NCBI GenBank assembly: GCA_033032865.1
Contig: JAWHQI010000024.1
Span: 3,596,001-3,660,000 of the forward strand
Direction of reading: 5' to 3'
Origin: Dactylorhiza incarnata
Taxonomy: Eukaryota > Streptophyta > Magnoliopsida > Asparagales > Orchidaceae
Length of the DNA: 64,000 nucleotides
Both the position numbers and the translations under genes were made by a program. The notes beneath the pieces were generated by a model. The model ran no database searches, was not told the origin of the DNA, and saw nothing but the letters and a program-made list of their open reading frames with translations. Positions 10,400 through 21,629 of this stretch are shown in pieces (position 1 is the first letter of the stretch; the number at the start of each line of letters is the position of its first letter).

Positions 10400-10424
10400 C
10401 CCCCCCCCCCCCCCCCCCCCCCCC
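10400..10424. repeat. Poly-C tract (25 C)
   Basis: An uninterrupted C run of 25 bases follows a CT-rich stretch. It is a likely length-variable and sequencing-sensitive site. Confidence 0.95.
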
Positions 10425-10599
10425 GCTACTATCATTTTTTCAGCAACTACTTCGCCCCACACGATTTTTGTTGGTGAACCCCTCATCTCGACAAAACTCT
10501 GCCTCCTCTGCAGCTTTTTTGCCGGAAAGTGCTTCGGTCTTCGAACTCCTCATCTCTCCATCTTCCTCGTTCCTTGCCAGTTTCAGGAGGTAATACAGA

Positions 10600-11335
10600 A
10601 ACTTCCTCTATGTTTGCATCCAGAAAATTTACTGCAACATTACTCATTTTGTATACCTCTATGTTTGTCGATGTACAACATCCAGAAACTTCCTCTATGT
10701 TTGTCGATCTTCAGTAAATTTTCATCCATAAAATTTAATCATCCAGTATACAATTTCCTTTAACAATACTCATTGGGTACACCCTAAACAAGCAATTGAT
10801 GTTCTTTTATATTTTTGTTATTATTTTCGCTACAATAGTGTTATTTAGATATTGATGAAGTTGTAGCAATACTCATTTGGTATACATCTATGTTTGCCGA
10901 TTTGCAGCATCCAGAAACCTCTATGTTTGTCGATTTTCAATGATTTTTCATCCATAAAATTTACTCCTCCATTATATAATTTTTTGCAACAATACTCATT
11001 TGGTACACCGGCCTAAACAAGCAATTGATGCTCTTCTTTAACATTTTTTTTATAGTTTTTCACTACAATAGTGTTATTTAGATATTGTTGAAGCTGCAAC
11101 AATACTTATTTGATATACCTCTATGTTTTTCGATTTACGGCATCCAAAAACTTCCTCTATGTTTGTCAATTTTCAGTGATTTTTCATCAAGAAAATTTAC
11201 TCCAGTATATTATTTCCTGTAGCAATACTCATTTGGTACACCCTAACAAGCAGTTAATGCACTTCTTTTATATTTTTGTTATTATTTTTCACTACAATAA
11301 TGTTATTTAGAGATTGTTGAAGCGGTGGTTTGTAG
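10600..11335 (+). repeat. Tandem repeat, ~230-240 bp unit, about three copies
   Basis: The succession 'cctctatgtttgtcgat', 'catccataaaatttact', 'caatactcatttggtaca', 'aagcaattgatgctctt', 'cactacaatagtgttat' recurs at intervals of ~238 and ~227 bp (anchors near 10770, 11008, 11236), with substitutions and small indels. It lies just before the MULE OTU relic and may be subterminal repeat sequence of that element (inference). Confidence 0.8.
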
Positions 11336-11424
11336 GGTTGCAGACAATAGGTTGAAAATATCATTGACACTAGATAAAGTACCCGTCATTTGTCTCGGCA
11401 CATATAAGATATGCAATAAATGTG

Positions 11425-11845
11425 ATTGATGGTGGACGTTGTGGATATCGGGTTGTATGTTAATCATTAAACATAGGAGAAAATTTGTTGCAAGTCCATA
11501 CAGATCTCTCTTTAGAACTACAACATAACAATTTGTACACAAATATGTTTGAAAATATAAGGTTCCAAGAGCTATTGCTATCTCTCGATTGGAGTGTTGT
11601 GTCAGCTCCATTAGACAAATGGATGTTTATGCAGGACATGGGAGATTGGCGATCGCATCATGCTATACTGTTGTACTTGCGCATTTCTCAAAAGTCCAGT
11701 CTTTTACATTCCTTCCCCTTCATTCTGCACCTCCCGAAGTTAGAAAGGTCATATTTATTGGATTTGTAAATGAGAATCATTTCATGCAATTGGTTATGCA
11801 TGAAGACTGTCCACTCCCACCAATTATTTTTATGTGGTAAAGATA
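11425..11845 (+). pseudogene. MULE (FAR1-type) C-terminal OTU-protease relic, frameshifted
   Basis: Two overlapping frames together give the pattern of the OTU-like cysteine-protease tail found on plant FAR1/Mutator-like proteins. Near 11430 VDGGRCGYR corresponds to the active-site DGNCGYR block. Further on, DKWMFMQDMGDW and ASCYTVVLAHFSKVQSFTFLPL follow, and the C-terminal block with the catalytic His is IGFVNENHFMQLVMHEDCPLPP. A frame change near 11630 and a stop after the Cys block show it is dead. The transposase half is absent here. It is on the opposite strand from the second MULE relic (33592-35593). The assignment rests on motif recall; a search of the joined region would test it. Confidence 0.65.
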
Positions 11846-12333
11846 TCACGAATCGGTATCAGAATCATGGGTCATTCATTATATGTCACGGTTTAGAAAT
11901 ATGCACTTCACTGAGACTCCAAGTGCAGTCATTAATTTGGTCGATCCACGAAGTCAAGGTATAAACTTGCAATTCTACAATTTTAATGTTATCTTTTGTA
12001 AATGCCAAAATTTATTATGTAATTTCCTATTGATATAAATGATCAAAATTGTGAAAAGGTTGACTTCAAGTCACCACTTTTGTTAAGTTTACAAAGTATA
12101 ATGTAGATGATATTCATTTATTAGGGTATTATTTGTATACTGCAATAATTTTATGACTAATTATGTACTTTTTTGTTGATGCAGACAGTCGAAATTTTGC
12201 ACTTGATGGTTGCAACTCCTAAATTTGGAAGATTGACTTTCATTTCAATTCTAACATGTTCAAATTTTTGTATGAATTTTCGATAGTTATTATGAAAAAT
12301 ATTGGACTTTAATTAGACTTTATATGCACATTG
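11846..12333. other. AT-rich flank of the LARD insertion, no gene
   Basis: I see no coding signal. The last 23 bases (12311-12333) recur with two mismatches at 32849-32871, just beyond the right end of the LARD. Confidence 0.6.
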
Positions 12334-15300
12334 TGTAACATACCATTTCCTTCTAGACCCCTTGGGTCAGGTGTAGGGTTGGAGTTGTGAGTAGAGCTCA
12401 TAGTATGACCCTAGGTCAACCCGAACTTAGGAAAATTGCTATAAGCACCCAAAAATGCAAAAGTCAACCTTGCCCAAATTACCTCAAATTGAACTCACCA
12501 ACTCAAACTGAGCTTGCAAATAGGCTTCTAACCCTAAGAGAAACTCAAGTGACCCAAAAGCCCTAACATATGGTCACCAAGTTTGTCCAATTTAACCAAA
12601 TTGACCAAAGTCAAATATAAGTCAACATAACCCAATTCAACCCAAATTGGCTCAATTAGACTTCATATGACAAAATTGACCACACCATTACATGTCAAAC
12701 CCTAAGAGAGACCCAATGGACTCAGAAGCCTCATCATGTGATCATCAAATTGGTCAAATTGACCAAAGTCAAACTTTCCCCAATTTTGGTCAAAATCACA
12801 CTTATTGGCTAAATTGGACCAATTAGGGCATCACCATGACCCAATCAACATTGGATGGTGTCAAGGGACTCAAGACCAACAATTTGGACCAGTCAACCCA
12901 TTAGTTGACCAAGTCAACCACTAAAGTCAACATAAGTCAAAATTGGGCTAAATGGGAATTTTGGATCAATTAAACCAAACCCTATGGGCTAAGGCCTCAA
13001 TAGGAGGCCCATCCTGCAACTCAATGGCACTTGACCATGCATGCCCTCAAATTTGAAGAGGGATTGACATGCAAGGGGGCAAGATTGGATTTTCCCCCAA
13101 TTTGGAGAAGAGACAAATTAGAATTCATGGATTGAGTGCCAATTGGCACTCAATTCTCCTCCCAAAGTATTTCACTAAGCTCCCTCAGTAATTCCCAGCC
13201 AAATTCCTGTTGTCCCCATGCCAAGTGGCACCTTGGTGAAGCATCCAAGGTGTAGGCCGAGCTCCCCTTTAATGGCTGGCATGGTTAGAGCCCTCCTCAA
13301 CCCAAATAGACTCCACCATTAGCTTTAGAACGAGGAAAGCATATGAAATCGACCTTTGAATCACTGCAAATGGTGAAGGAATGAAGTTTTGAGCAAGCTC
13401 ACCGGAGAGGAGAAGATTCATGGCCAACCGCCGCCGCCGCCTCCGTCAAGCTCCATTAAGGTCCGGTTTCTCCTCCTCTCCCCTTGTGCTAGCATCCTAG
13501 ATCCATTAGGAGAGACATCGGGCTCAAATGAGCCCGATCCATGGTGAGAAAAATGGAAATTTTCGGAATTTAATGGTGTTTTAGGCCATGCTCAAAATTG
13601 CCGTACGGGCCGCCTCCGGCGGCGGTTTCGCCGGAAATCCATAGCCCCCACATCCACGATGGAGGTGGTGGTGTTTTACGGCAGAGGGGGTGACCAGGTA
13701 GCCGGGAAATCGCCATCGAAATCAGCCCTGCAACTGCCATTTTCGGGTTGTTAAGAGGAAGATGATGAATAGTGTTATTAATGGAATGTTATATAGTTTT
13801 ATTAATTCTGTCACATTTATTTCAGTATATTGTACAAATTATTTGAGGCCCTTAGAGGCCATTTCATGAAAAGTGACCAGAGATAACTGTTGTAGATCTA
13901 GATGTCTACTTTAATTAAAAATTTGAATCAGCTCATTTGGAGCACTGTAGAACCCCCAGCACTCACTTTAGTGAGACTGGTCAAAATAGAATCCAGATAT
14001 TAAAATGTGTATATCTCCCAAATGGTAGATCTGATGGACTTGCCATTTTGGCCATGCATGCATGAGCCTTATACCTAGCTTAGGTTTAAATATCAGATTT
14101 TTAGGAGATAATTTATCTATAGTTTTGTTCAAAACTTAGAAAATTAAATAAATAAAATATTTAGAGTTATATAACTCCAAATGACGCCAAACTTGGGTGT
14201 CACCTTCATTTAGACAATAGTAAACTATGGTTAAAATTTGAGGTCAAATGGATCTCTGCATGTAGGGTATTTTCCACTTGCATGTCTCTACCCTAAAGCA
14301 CAATGATGTGCCAATAGCAAAAGTGATATTTTGTGTATTTAGCCCAAATGGCTAGGAGTTAGCCTCTGAAACTTTGGTGGAACCTTCCTTATATCAAAAC
14401 ATACCACCTTAAAGAATATTGGGATTTTTGGGAGCAAAAACCCCACATTTTGAACTAATGTGGATTAAGCCACATATGAGTATTCATGAGATTTTCATGA
14501 CAAACACCATGTCGAAAATTATAAGGCTCTGGAGAATTTATTTATATAGCATGCAAGACCTCTGAAAATTTTTGTAGAAAATTTCAGAGGCTTTACATTT
14601 AGTAAATGACAAAAATACCCTTAGATCAAAAATCTGAATACTAGGGTTTCACTGAATTATATGCATGAGATAATTGTGAAACTATGGAAGATAGTTAGGA
14701 ATACAATTATAAATCTCTAGGATTTTTGATAGAATTTTTAGAGAAATTATTCATGTTGAAATACCCTTTATTCATTTTGTCACCCCTTTTATGATAAATA
14801 GAAATTGTGGGTTTAAACTTATTGGAAAATTATGATCTTCTGGAATTAGTGATATCATGTCATTATAGTGCGATTGTAATTTTCCCAGAATTTTAGGAAT
14901 TCAAATTTCAGTACTTGTAGTGTAAAGTCATTTTATCACCCCTTTAAAGATAAATAGAAATTGTGGGTTTAAAATGGTTGGAAAATTGTGATCTTCTGGA
15001 AATAGTGTTTTTATGTCAATTTGATGCTACTCTAATTTTTCCAGAATTTTAGGAGTTCAAAATATTGTACTTGATGTGTAAAATTATATTTTCATTCATT
15101 TATTGAAAATTAGGAATCATGGTTATATAATTGCTGGAAAAATATGAAACATTGGAAATCTTGTTGTCATGTCACATTTCACCTTTGGAAGGATATTTAA
15201 CAAGTTTGAATTCACTAGCATGATACCTCCTTCATATTTGAGATTCAGATTATTAATTAATGAATTTTTATAGATGTCAAAATTATATGAAACATGCTTG

Positions 15301-17173
15301 GATTCTGACCATTACTTATTACATCCATTATGAATCTATGATAAAAATTGGAAGTCATTTGGAAGCAATTTGACCAAGGTTTCATCATAGGAATCCAAGT
15401 TAGTTATTTGTCGTGGTCTGCGGATAGTGAAAACTCATTATGATGATTAGGTCAATAAAATCACATACGAAATCAGTGAGAATTGGATTATAACAAGAGA
15501 TGAGTATAGACCACTTAGAAGATGAAGATTCTTGAGAGTTGAGCACCATTCAAGAGAATGGTTGCTTAGAAATGGGAGAAACATAAATTATGAAAACACC
15601 TAAATCATAAAGAGTAATAAGAGGATGGAACTTTAGGTTAGGATAGTCACCAACATTATTAATTGTCCTGGAAAGGGGTTGGGCATCATCCCATCACATA
15701 CCCTAGTACCTTGCGAACCCTTCACCGGGTAGCCCTCGGGAAGTCCAGGATTCACCCTAAACTTCCAAGTATAACAAAAACTAGACTAGAGTAGTCTAAT
15801 TAGGTGGTTAAATGACATGGTAGACCACATCCCGAGTTGGGGATGAGAGATTGTATATCAGGACGGGATTGTCCTGCGAGCTGGAGGCTCGGGTGGTGAC
15901 AAATTGCATGTGCATAAAAACATTTAGTGGCGGGTCTTCGGTACGGGCCGGTCGTCACACCGACGGCAGTACGTTGACTTAGGCGGGTGTGAGGTTGAGG
16001 GGCCAGTAGGTTGTTTATACTGCGGTCTGGAGGACGATCCCCAATAGGACGCACACCCGGCCTTTAAGACTGGTAGGTTCCAACAAAGAGTACGCAAGAC
16101 TCTAGAGTGCACCTAGGACGTGTACAGAGGCGTATGGGAGGTCTAGGCCTGGTAGTGTGTATACCCGCCTAGGGGTGGAGACGCCCGCTCCACCGCTGCC
16201 GTAGCCACAACGGTGGTACCAGAGAGTTTAGCTAACTCCAAAAAGTGGGCACTATAGGTCTGTGATCACAGAGTCGTGTGGGTGAGTTGCACTTGTATGA
16301 ATCATATCATAGCATGCATAACATATCATACGTAAACCTAGAACATAATTGCAGACCCTCATCATATAAATTAGTATGGGCTCTTTTATATGATAAGTTA
16401 CATTTCCGGAAACCTTAACTTATAAGTTTGTATGGGCATTCATAAAAGTTAAGGTATTCATGTGATGGTAGTGTAGAATTATTTGTTTACTTGTTGTACT
16501 TGCGTGCACTGCTTTACCATTTACTTCTTTTACTGCTCTTTACTGCTCTCTTACCTGTTTATACTACTAGAGTAGTGTTTGCCTATATATACACTGCTAG
16601 ATTAGTTTTCCCTGTCATCTGCTTTTGTTTACTCCACTTTGTTGTCCTCCGCTTCTTCCTCCCGCTCGGTGCCTAGGAGTCGCGGGGGGAGGCGGGGACA
16701 AAATTGGCTTAGTCTTTATGACTAACGGTCGGTTTTGACCGTAGGAGTTTGAGGAGTTGGAGCAGCCGCACGACCAGTCAGGACATGATGGCAGGATCTG
16801 GAGAGCAGAAGTCGCGCATCACTTCTGCCACAAGACAGGTGTTTGAAGATTTGAGAGTTTGTTTAGCTTCCGCATAGATGTAGAGTGAGAGAGTGAGATT
16901 TTGTTCTACTTTGGATATGTACCGGGCATAAGCCCTTTTACTCTTTCATTTATTGTACTCATTGATGGATAATTTACATTTGGATGTATATATACAGATG
17001 TGTGTGATTGTGGACTTGTTTACTTATTTTCTTCTTATTCTTGTTGGCCTAGTTGACCGTTCTTGCCGGCAGGATCGGCGTCTTGCGGAAACGGCTAACT
17101 CGTGTGTTAGCGTCACCGTAAGGCGGCGGTTCTGGGCATAAGATCCGGGAACTCTCCTGGTGCGGGAGAGGGA
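12334..17173 (+). repeat. 5' LTR of the LARD-like element (4840 bp)
   Basis: It matches 27849-32841 from TGTAACAT to GCGGGAGAGGGA. It contains a GGTCAAATTGACCAA-rich first kilobase, a GC-rich patch near 13420-13700, an AT-rich centre, and a G/C-rich end (15800-16260 and 16640-17173). The last bases after GGGA are aca here, giving a possible TG...CA end at 17176. No protein-coding capacity was recognised. An 84-codon reverse ORF at 15800-16054 is duplicated in both LTRs but has no known motif. Confidence 0.85.
14885..15196 (+). repeat. 156-bp tandem unit in 5' LTR (two copies)
   Basis: Blocks starting 'ccagaattttagg' at 14885 and 15041 repeat at a 156-bp interval, with 'ataaatagaaattgtgggttt' between anchors. 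The 3' LTR has three copies (see 30395-30862), explaining the LTR length difference. Confidence 0.8.
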
Positions 17174-18318
17174 ACATGAAGAGGAATGGGACCCGATAAT
17201 AGGCCACATTAAGTAGTCGAGGCCCTTGTAGCCTTACTACGGGTCTTACGGCCCAGAACCGCCATCTCGTGGTGGGCAGCCACCACTTAACGCTGATTCT
17301 GCCGGCCAAATCTAGAGGAAGCATCCATAGTTAACATTACATAAGAGATACATATCCATCCAAAGACCAAAGACATTGAAAGGTAACATCATAGTCTGGT
17401 ACAAATCATAAGAGAGTACCCGGGAACAAACCCGGTCAAATAAAGCTGAAACTAAAACTCCTCGAAAACTAAAGTAACTAAGACATGGTCCTCATCACCA
17501 AGTACTAAGAATCTAGGACGAAATCTCACGGTAGTACGGTCGCCAACAGGAGGGGCTCCGGGATCTGTAGTTCCTGCCGAGTCAGGTCCTCCTGTCCTCT
17601 GGTGCTGGGTCTCCTGGTGCTGCCTCCCCTGTGTTAGGTCACAACCGACCGTCAGTCTAAAAGACTCAGCCACAACCTCCCCGCCTCCCCCCGCGACTCC
17701 TAGGCACCGGGTGGAGAGGAGGAAAAGGAGGGACACAAGGCAGTAATATTTCAAGCAGATGACAAATGGCAAGTAGATTAATTATTGCACATATTTATAC
17801 AAATGAGCACGGTATAAGAACTGGCGAGCATATAGTAAGACAAAAACCATAGTACTAGGTTACTAACAACATAACCAGTGTCACAATATATGAGGAACAA
17901 TAAAAAGTGTAACAAATTGCAGTAATTGGAGCATCCACTAAAAAGTAAACAAGCCACGGTTCATAGGGCAACAGTGAGGTTTTCATAATTTTAAGAAGGA
18001 AAAACCTTAACTTATCAATTCAAAAGATAAGTTAAGGGATCGTTTTGCAAGGCCCATCATATAAGGCATTCCATACTACTTTATATGATGGGGGAAAAAG
18101 GGAAAAGATGAGTAATGTGATGTATGCTATGTTATGCAGTGATGCACATTATTATGAAATGATGATTTACTCACACACACGACTCTGTACGTACAGACCT
18201 TGTTAGTTCTCCATTGTTCAAGGTGTAGCTATCACCCAGGGTCTCACTACCGTGGCCGTAGTGACAGTGGGTCGGGCTCCCCCACTTCTAGGCGGGTACA
18301 CACACTACCAAGCCTAGA
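17174..18318 (-). mobile_element. Inverted diverged LTR 3'-part of the same family
   Basis: The reverse complement aligns with the LTR end at 15800-17160. Shared blocks include the segment around cccagaaccgcc (17260), the cgcgactcctaggcaccgggtgg block (17695-17715, matching 16665-16685), and the zone 18240-18318 with ggcgggtacacacactacca (matching 16135-16170). It therefore meets the 5' LTR end to end in head-to-head orientation near 17174. It has no coding function. Confidence 0.7.
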
Positions 18319-19540
18319 CCTCTCACTAGGCCACAGAACAAATTCATTTCCAAGGTAGGTATGTGGGAATTGTTTAATAATGTATTCACCTGACTCTAAA
18401 TTAAAAGTTCTTTCCCCGTGGACCCTTTGTAATGTGCAACGATTTGGATCATTTAACGAGTATTCAATTTATTCCGGTACTAAGGGCATTTGCTTCTCAC
18501 CGGAGGCTTGCCCAATTTTATTCTTGATGGGGGAAAGTTCCTTTCATTTTACCGGACCAAAGGTTAGGAAACCTCTCCCTACCCCAAAATCCTTCTTAAT
18601 TAAGTTGCTCACCCGAGTTGAGGTGGTTCCGAGGTGTGTATCTTCCAAGTTTTTACCCCTCTTTAATTTAATCCCCTCGGAGTATCCTAAGGTAAATTAT
18701 GTCTAAAGCTTATGATTTATGATCCTGGGTTGGGTCTAAGGGTGTCCCTAGTCCTGTGAAAGCTTGGGGTCAGTCGGGTGTCTTAGTAAGTATGGGGGTC
18801 CACCTTAGTGAATTGGCTCATTCTAAATTAGGCCTTGGTGAGAATGAATTTCTGGGGTTTCATCAGCTCCTTTTAGTCCTATTTCAATTCTGAACAGTAG
18901 AGGGTTGCCTCCACTCTAGTCAAGGCTTGGGGTACCCTTTTCTTATAGAGATCCTAACGGAGGTGAACTTTTGTCAAAACTTGTGGTGGTTTTGGGGACC
19001 ACCTAGGAGTTACCATTTCACAAGTGTATCCTCCTCGTCTCCACCCAGATTAATTTAATAGCTTCAGTGGGGGCTGCTGGTCGTCCTACCATTTTACTAC
19101 CATGATTTATTTGGTATCATGTATTAAGAAAATTGGTTCATGCCTTCAATTGATAACATCCGCTTACTCGAAATCTTTATGGATATCGGGGTGGAATAAA
19201 GTATGATCTTGAGCCTTGGGGCATTTTTAGACTCCTCGGATCTATTCAAGACTTCTGGTCATCCCATGTATGCTCACTAGAATAAGGTGAATCATCGTTG
19301 TTTCTAGCTAACTCTATTTTTTTCTATTTAGCGAGGCTAGTTTAACTATATTCCCTCCAGATGCCCTATGCTAAGTCACTCTCAGCGTTAGTGAACTCTT
19401 ATCGATCTAAGTTTTAGGTCATGTAATTCTTATGTTCACTCTATATGTTATACTTGAAGTATGATCGGGAGATCAACTAAATCACAAGGACCATTTTACT
19501 TAAGACGTCAAAATACTCAGATACGTAACCTTATACATGC
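18319..19540. repeat. Duplicated block A, copy 1
   Basis: This is nearly identical to 22943-24164 (offset 4624; a few substitutions, for example at about 18531 and 18747). An open 108-codon frame at 18380-18706 exists in both copies but shows no family motif. Part of the block (about 18436-18890) also occurs inverted at 20028-20483. Confidence 0.9.
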
Positions 19541-20027
19541 TTTACTAAAATGGGTCTACAAGGAGCTACACTTCACCAAAAATTCTGTATAACATATCAT
19601 TAGAAAGGTAAAAGCAAGGGCTACAAGTTTTGTATTGACTACATGTTCTGAATTTGAGTGTAAGTTATTCAATTTGCTGCTTAAAGTTTCAGTTTGGGAT
19701 GTGTCATTTTATTACTACAAATACATGGTTTACTAAAAAGGGTCTACAGGGAGCTACACTTCACCAAAAATTCTGTATAACATATCATTAGAAAGGTAAA
19801 AGCAAGGGCTACAAGTTTTGTATTGACTACATGTTCTGAATTTGAGTGTAAGTTATTCAATTTACTGCTTAAAGTTTCAGCTTTGGGATGTGACCTTTTA
19901 TTACTACAAATACATGGTTAACTAAAAAGGGTCTACAGGGAGCTACACTTCACCAAAAATTCTGTATAACATATCATTAGAAAGGTAAAAGCAAGGGCTA
20001 CAAGTTTTGTATTGACTACATGTTCTG
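19541..20027. repeat. ~188-bp tandem repeat, array 1 (~2.6 units)
   Basis: The unit begins 'tttactaaaa-gggtctaca-ggagctacacttcacc' and includes 'aacatatcattagaaaggta' and 'tgtattgactacatgttctg'. Starts are at 19541, 19729 and 19918. The array is broken at 20027 by an inverted block. Confidence 0.9.
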
Positions 20028-20483
20028 AATTGAAATAGGACTAAAAGGAGCTGATGAAACCCCAGAAATTCATTCTCACCAAGGCCTAATTTAGAATGAG
20101 CCAATTCACTAAGGTGGACCCCCATACCTACTAAGACACCCGACTGACCCCAAGCTTTCACAGGACTAGGGACACCCTTAGACCCAACCCAGGATCATAA
20201 ATCATAAGCTTTAGACATAATTTACCTTAGGATACTCCGAGGGGATTAAATTAAAGAGGGGTAAAAACTTGGAAGATACACACCTCGGAACCACCTCAAC
20301 TCGGGTGAGCAACTTAATTAAGAAGGATTTTGGGGTAGGGAGAGGTTTCCTAACCTTTGGTCCGGTAAAATGAAAGGAAGTTTCCCCCATCAAGAATAAA
20401 ATTGGGCAAGCCTCCGGTGAGAAGCAAATGCCCTTAGTACCGGAATAAATTGAATACTCGTTAAATGATCCAAATCGTTGCAC
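20028..20483 (-). repeat. Inverted partial copy of block A
   Basis: The reverse complement of this segment matches 18436-18890 and, at diagnostic bases, is closer to the second copy (23060-23515). It retains a 90-codon part of the same open frame. It lies between satellite array 1 and the Cassandra-like units. Confidence 0.9.
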
Positions 20484-20720
20484 TTTTTGTAACGGTACTG
20501 GCCAGGACCGTCAACACATGACCTACAAGCCCAGTACCGCCGGCACCGACGGCACAGGACCGTCAACAGACCTACTGGCACCGCCGGTTAAGCCTCACCC
20601 CGAAGGGTTAACCACAAGCCTGCAGGCCGTGCACCCCAACCCCTCTCTGGCCCACCACAGGGCCCCGCGGGTTGTTGGAGACATACAGTCTCCCTTCGGT
20701 GAGAAGTGAGCCAGTAAAGC

Positions 20721-20790
20721 GGCGGCACGTGGACTTCCCAGGAGGTCACCCATCCCGTGACTACTCCAGCCCGAGCACGCTTAACTACGG
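20721..20790 (-). promoter_or_regulatory. 5S-derived internal control region, unit 1
   Basis: The minus strand reads a box A-like AGTTAAGCGTGCTCGGGC, then GGAGTAGTCACGGGATGGG, then box C-like GGGTGACCTCCTGGGAAGTC. This matches plant 5S rRNA from about base 48 onward. The 5' half of 5S is replaced by unrelated sequence, so it is a pol III-type promoter relic and not a rRNA gene. Confidence 0.8.
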
Positions 20791-21020
20791 AATACTTTCA
20801 CTTCTCATCACCAAACACATGACCTACAAGCCCAGTACCGCCGGCACCGACGGCCCAGGACCGTCAACAGACCTACTGGCACCGCCGGTTAAGCCTCACC
20901 CCGAAGGGTTAACCACAAGCCTGCAGGCCGTGCACCCCAACCCCTCTCTGGCCCACCACAAGGCCCAGCGGGTTGTTGGAGACATACAGTCTCCCTTCGG
21001 TGAGAAGTGAGTCAGTTAAG

Positions 21021-21090
21021 CGGCGGCACGTGGACTTCCCAGGAGGTCACCCATCCCGTGACTACTCCAGCCGGAGCACGCTTAACTACG
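21021..21090 (-). promoter_or_regulatory. 5S-derived internal control region, unit 2
   Basis: This has the same layout as unit 1, 300 bp away, with box A, intermediate element and box C all recognisable. It differs by a few substitutions (for example ccggagcacg in place of ccgagcacgc on the plus strand). Confidence 0.8.
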
Positions 21091-21117
21091 AAATACTTTC
21101 ACTTCTCATCACCAACT

Positions 21118-21629
21118 GAGCTCTGTATAACATATCATTAGAAAGGTAAAAGCAAGGGCTACAAGTTTTGTATTGACTACATGTTCTGAATTTGAGTGTA
21201 AGTTATTCAATTTACTGCTTAAAGTTTCAGTTTGGGATGTGACCTTTTATTACTACAAATACATGGTTTACTAAAAAGGGTCTACAGGGAGCTACACTTC
21301 ACCAAAAATTCTGTATAACATATCATTAGAAAGGTAAAAGCAAGGGCTACAAGTTTTGTATTGACTACATGTTCTGAATTTGAGTGTAAGTTATTCAATT
21401 TACTGCTTAAAGTTTCAGCTTTGGGATGTGACCTTTTATTACTACAAATACATGGTTTACTAAAAAGGGTCTACAGGGAGCTACACTTCACCAAAAATTC
21501 TGTATAACATATCATTAGAAAGGTAAAAGCAAGGGCTACAAGTTTTGTATTGACTACATGTTCTGAAATTGAGTGTAAGTTATTCAATTTACTGCTTAAA
21601 GTTTCAGCTTTGGGATGTGACCTTTAAAT
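21118..21629. repeat. ~188-bp tandem repeat, array 2 (~2.7 units)
   Basis: This resumes the repeat of array 1 at 'tctgtataacatatcatt', so array 1 and array 2 are one array split by the inverted block and the Cassandra-like units. Units begin near 21268 and 21455. Confidence 0.9.

Larger units (their letters stand above)
20518..21113 (-). mobile_element. Cassandra-like TRIM: two tandem LTR units with 5S rRNA-derived promoters
   Basis: Two ~300-bp units (20518-20818 and 20819-21113, about 97% alike) lie head to tail. Each carries, on the minus strand, the 3' half of a plant 5S rRNA gene. Cassandra elements are TRIMs defined by a 5S-derived region in the LTR. No internal domain or PBS separates the units, so this may be an LTR-LTR recombinant or tandem solo LTRs. 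A third partial unit (about 20491-20516) precedes them. Flanks are the inverted block A on the left and the ~188-bp repeat on the right. Confidence 0.75.

Noticed and set aside
15800..16054. 84-codon reverse ORF identical in both LARD LTRs
   Set aside because: Explained by LTR duplication. The composition is GC-rich low complexity and no homologous family is recognised.
18380..18706. 108-codon ORF kept open in two direct copies and partly in an inverted copy
   Set aside because: The copies are near-identical duplicates, so an open frame is not evidence of selection. No family motif was recognised and it lies in LTR-like sequence.
20721..21090. 5S rRNA genes
   Set aside because: Only the 3' part of 5S from box A onward is present and the first ~45 bases are replaced. 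The ~300-bp units fit a Cassandra-type LTR better.
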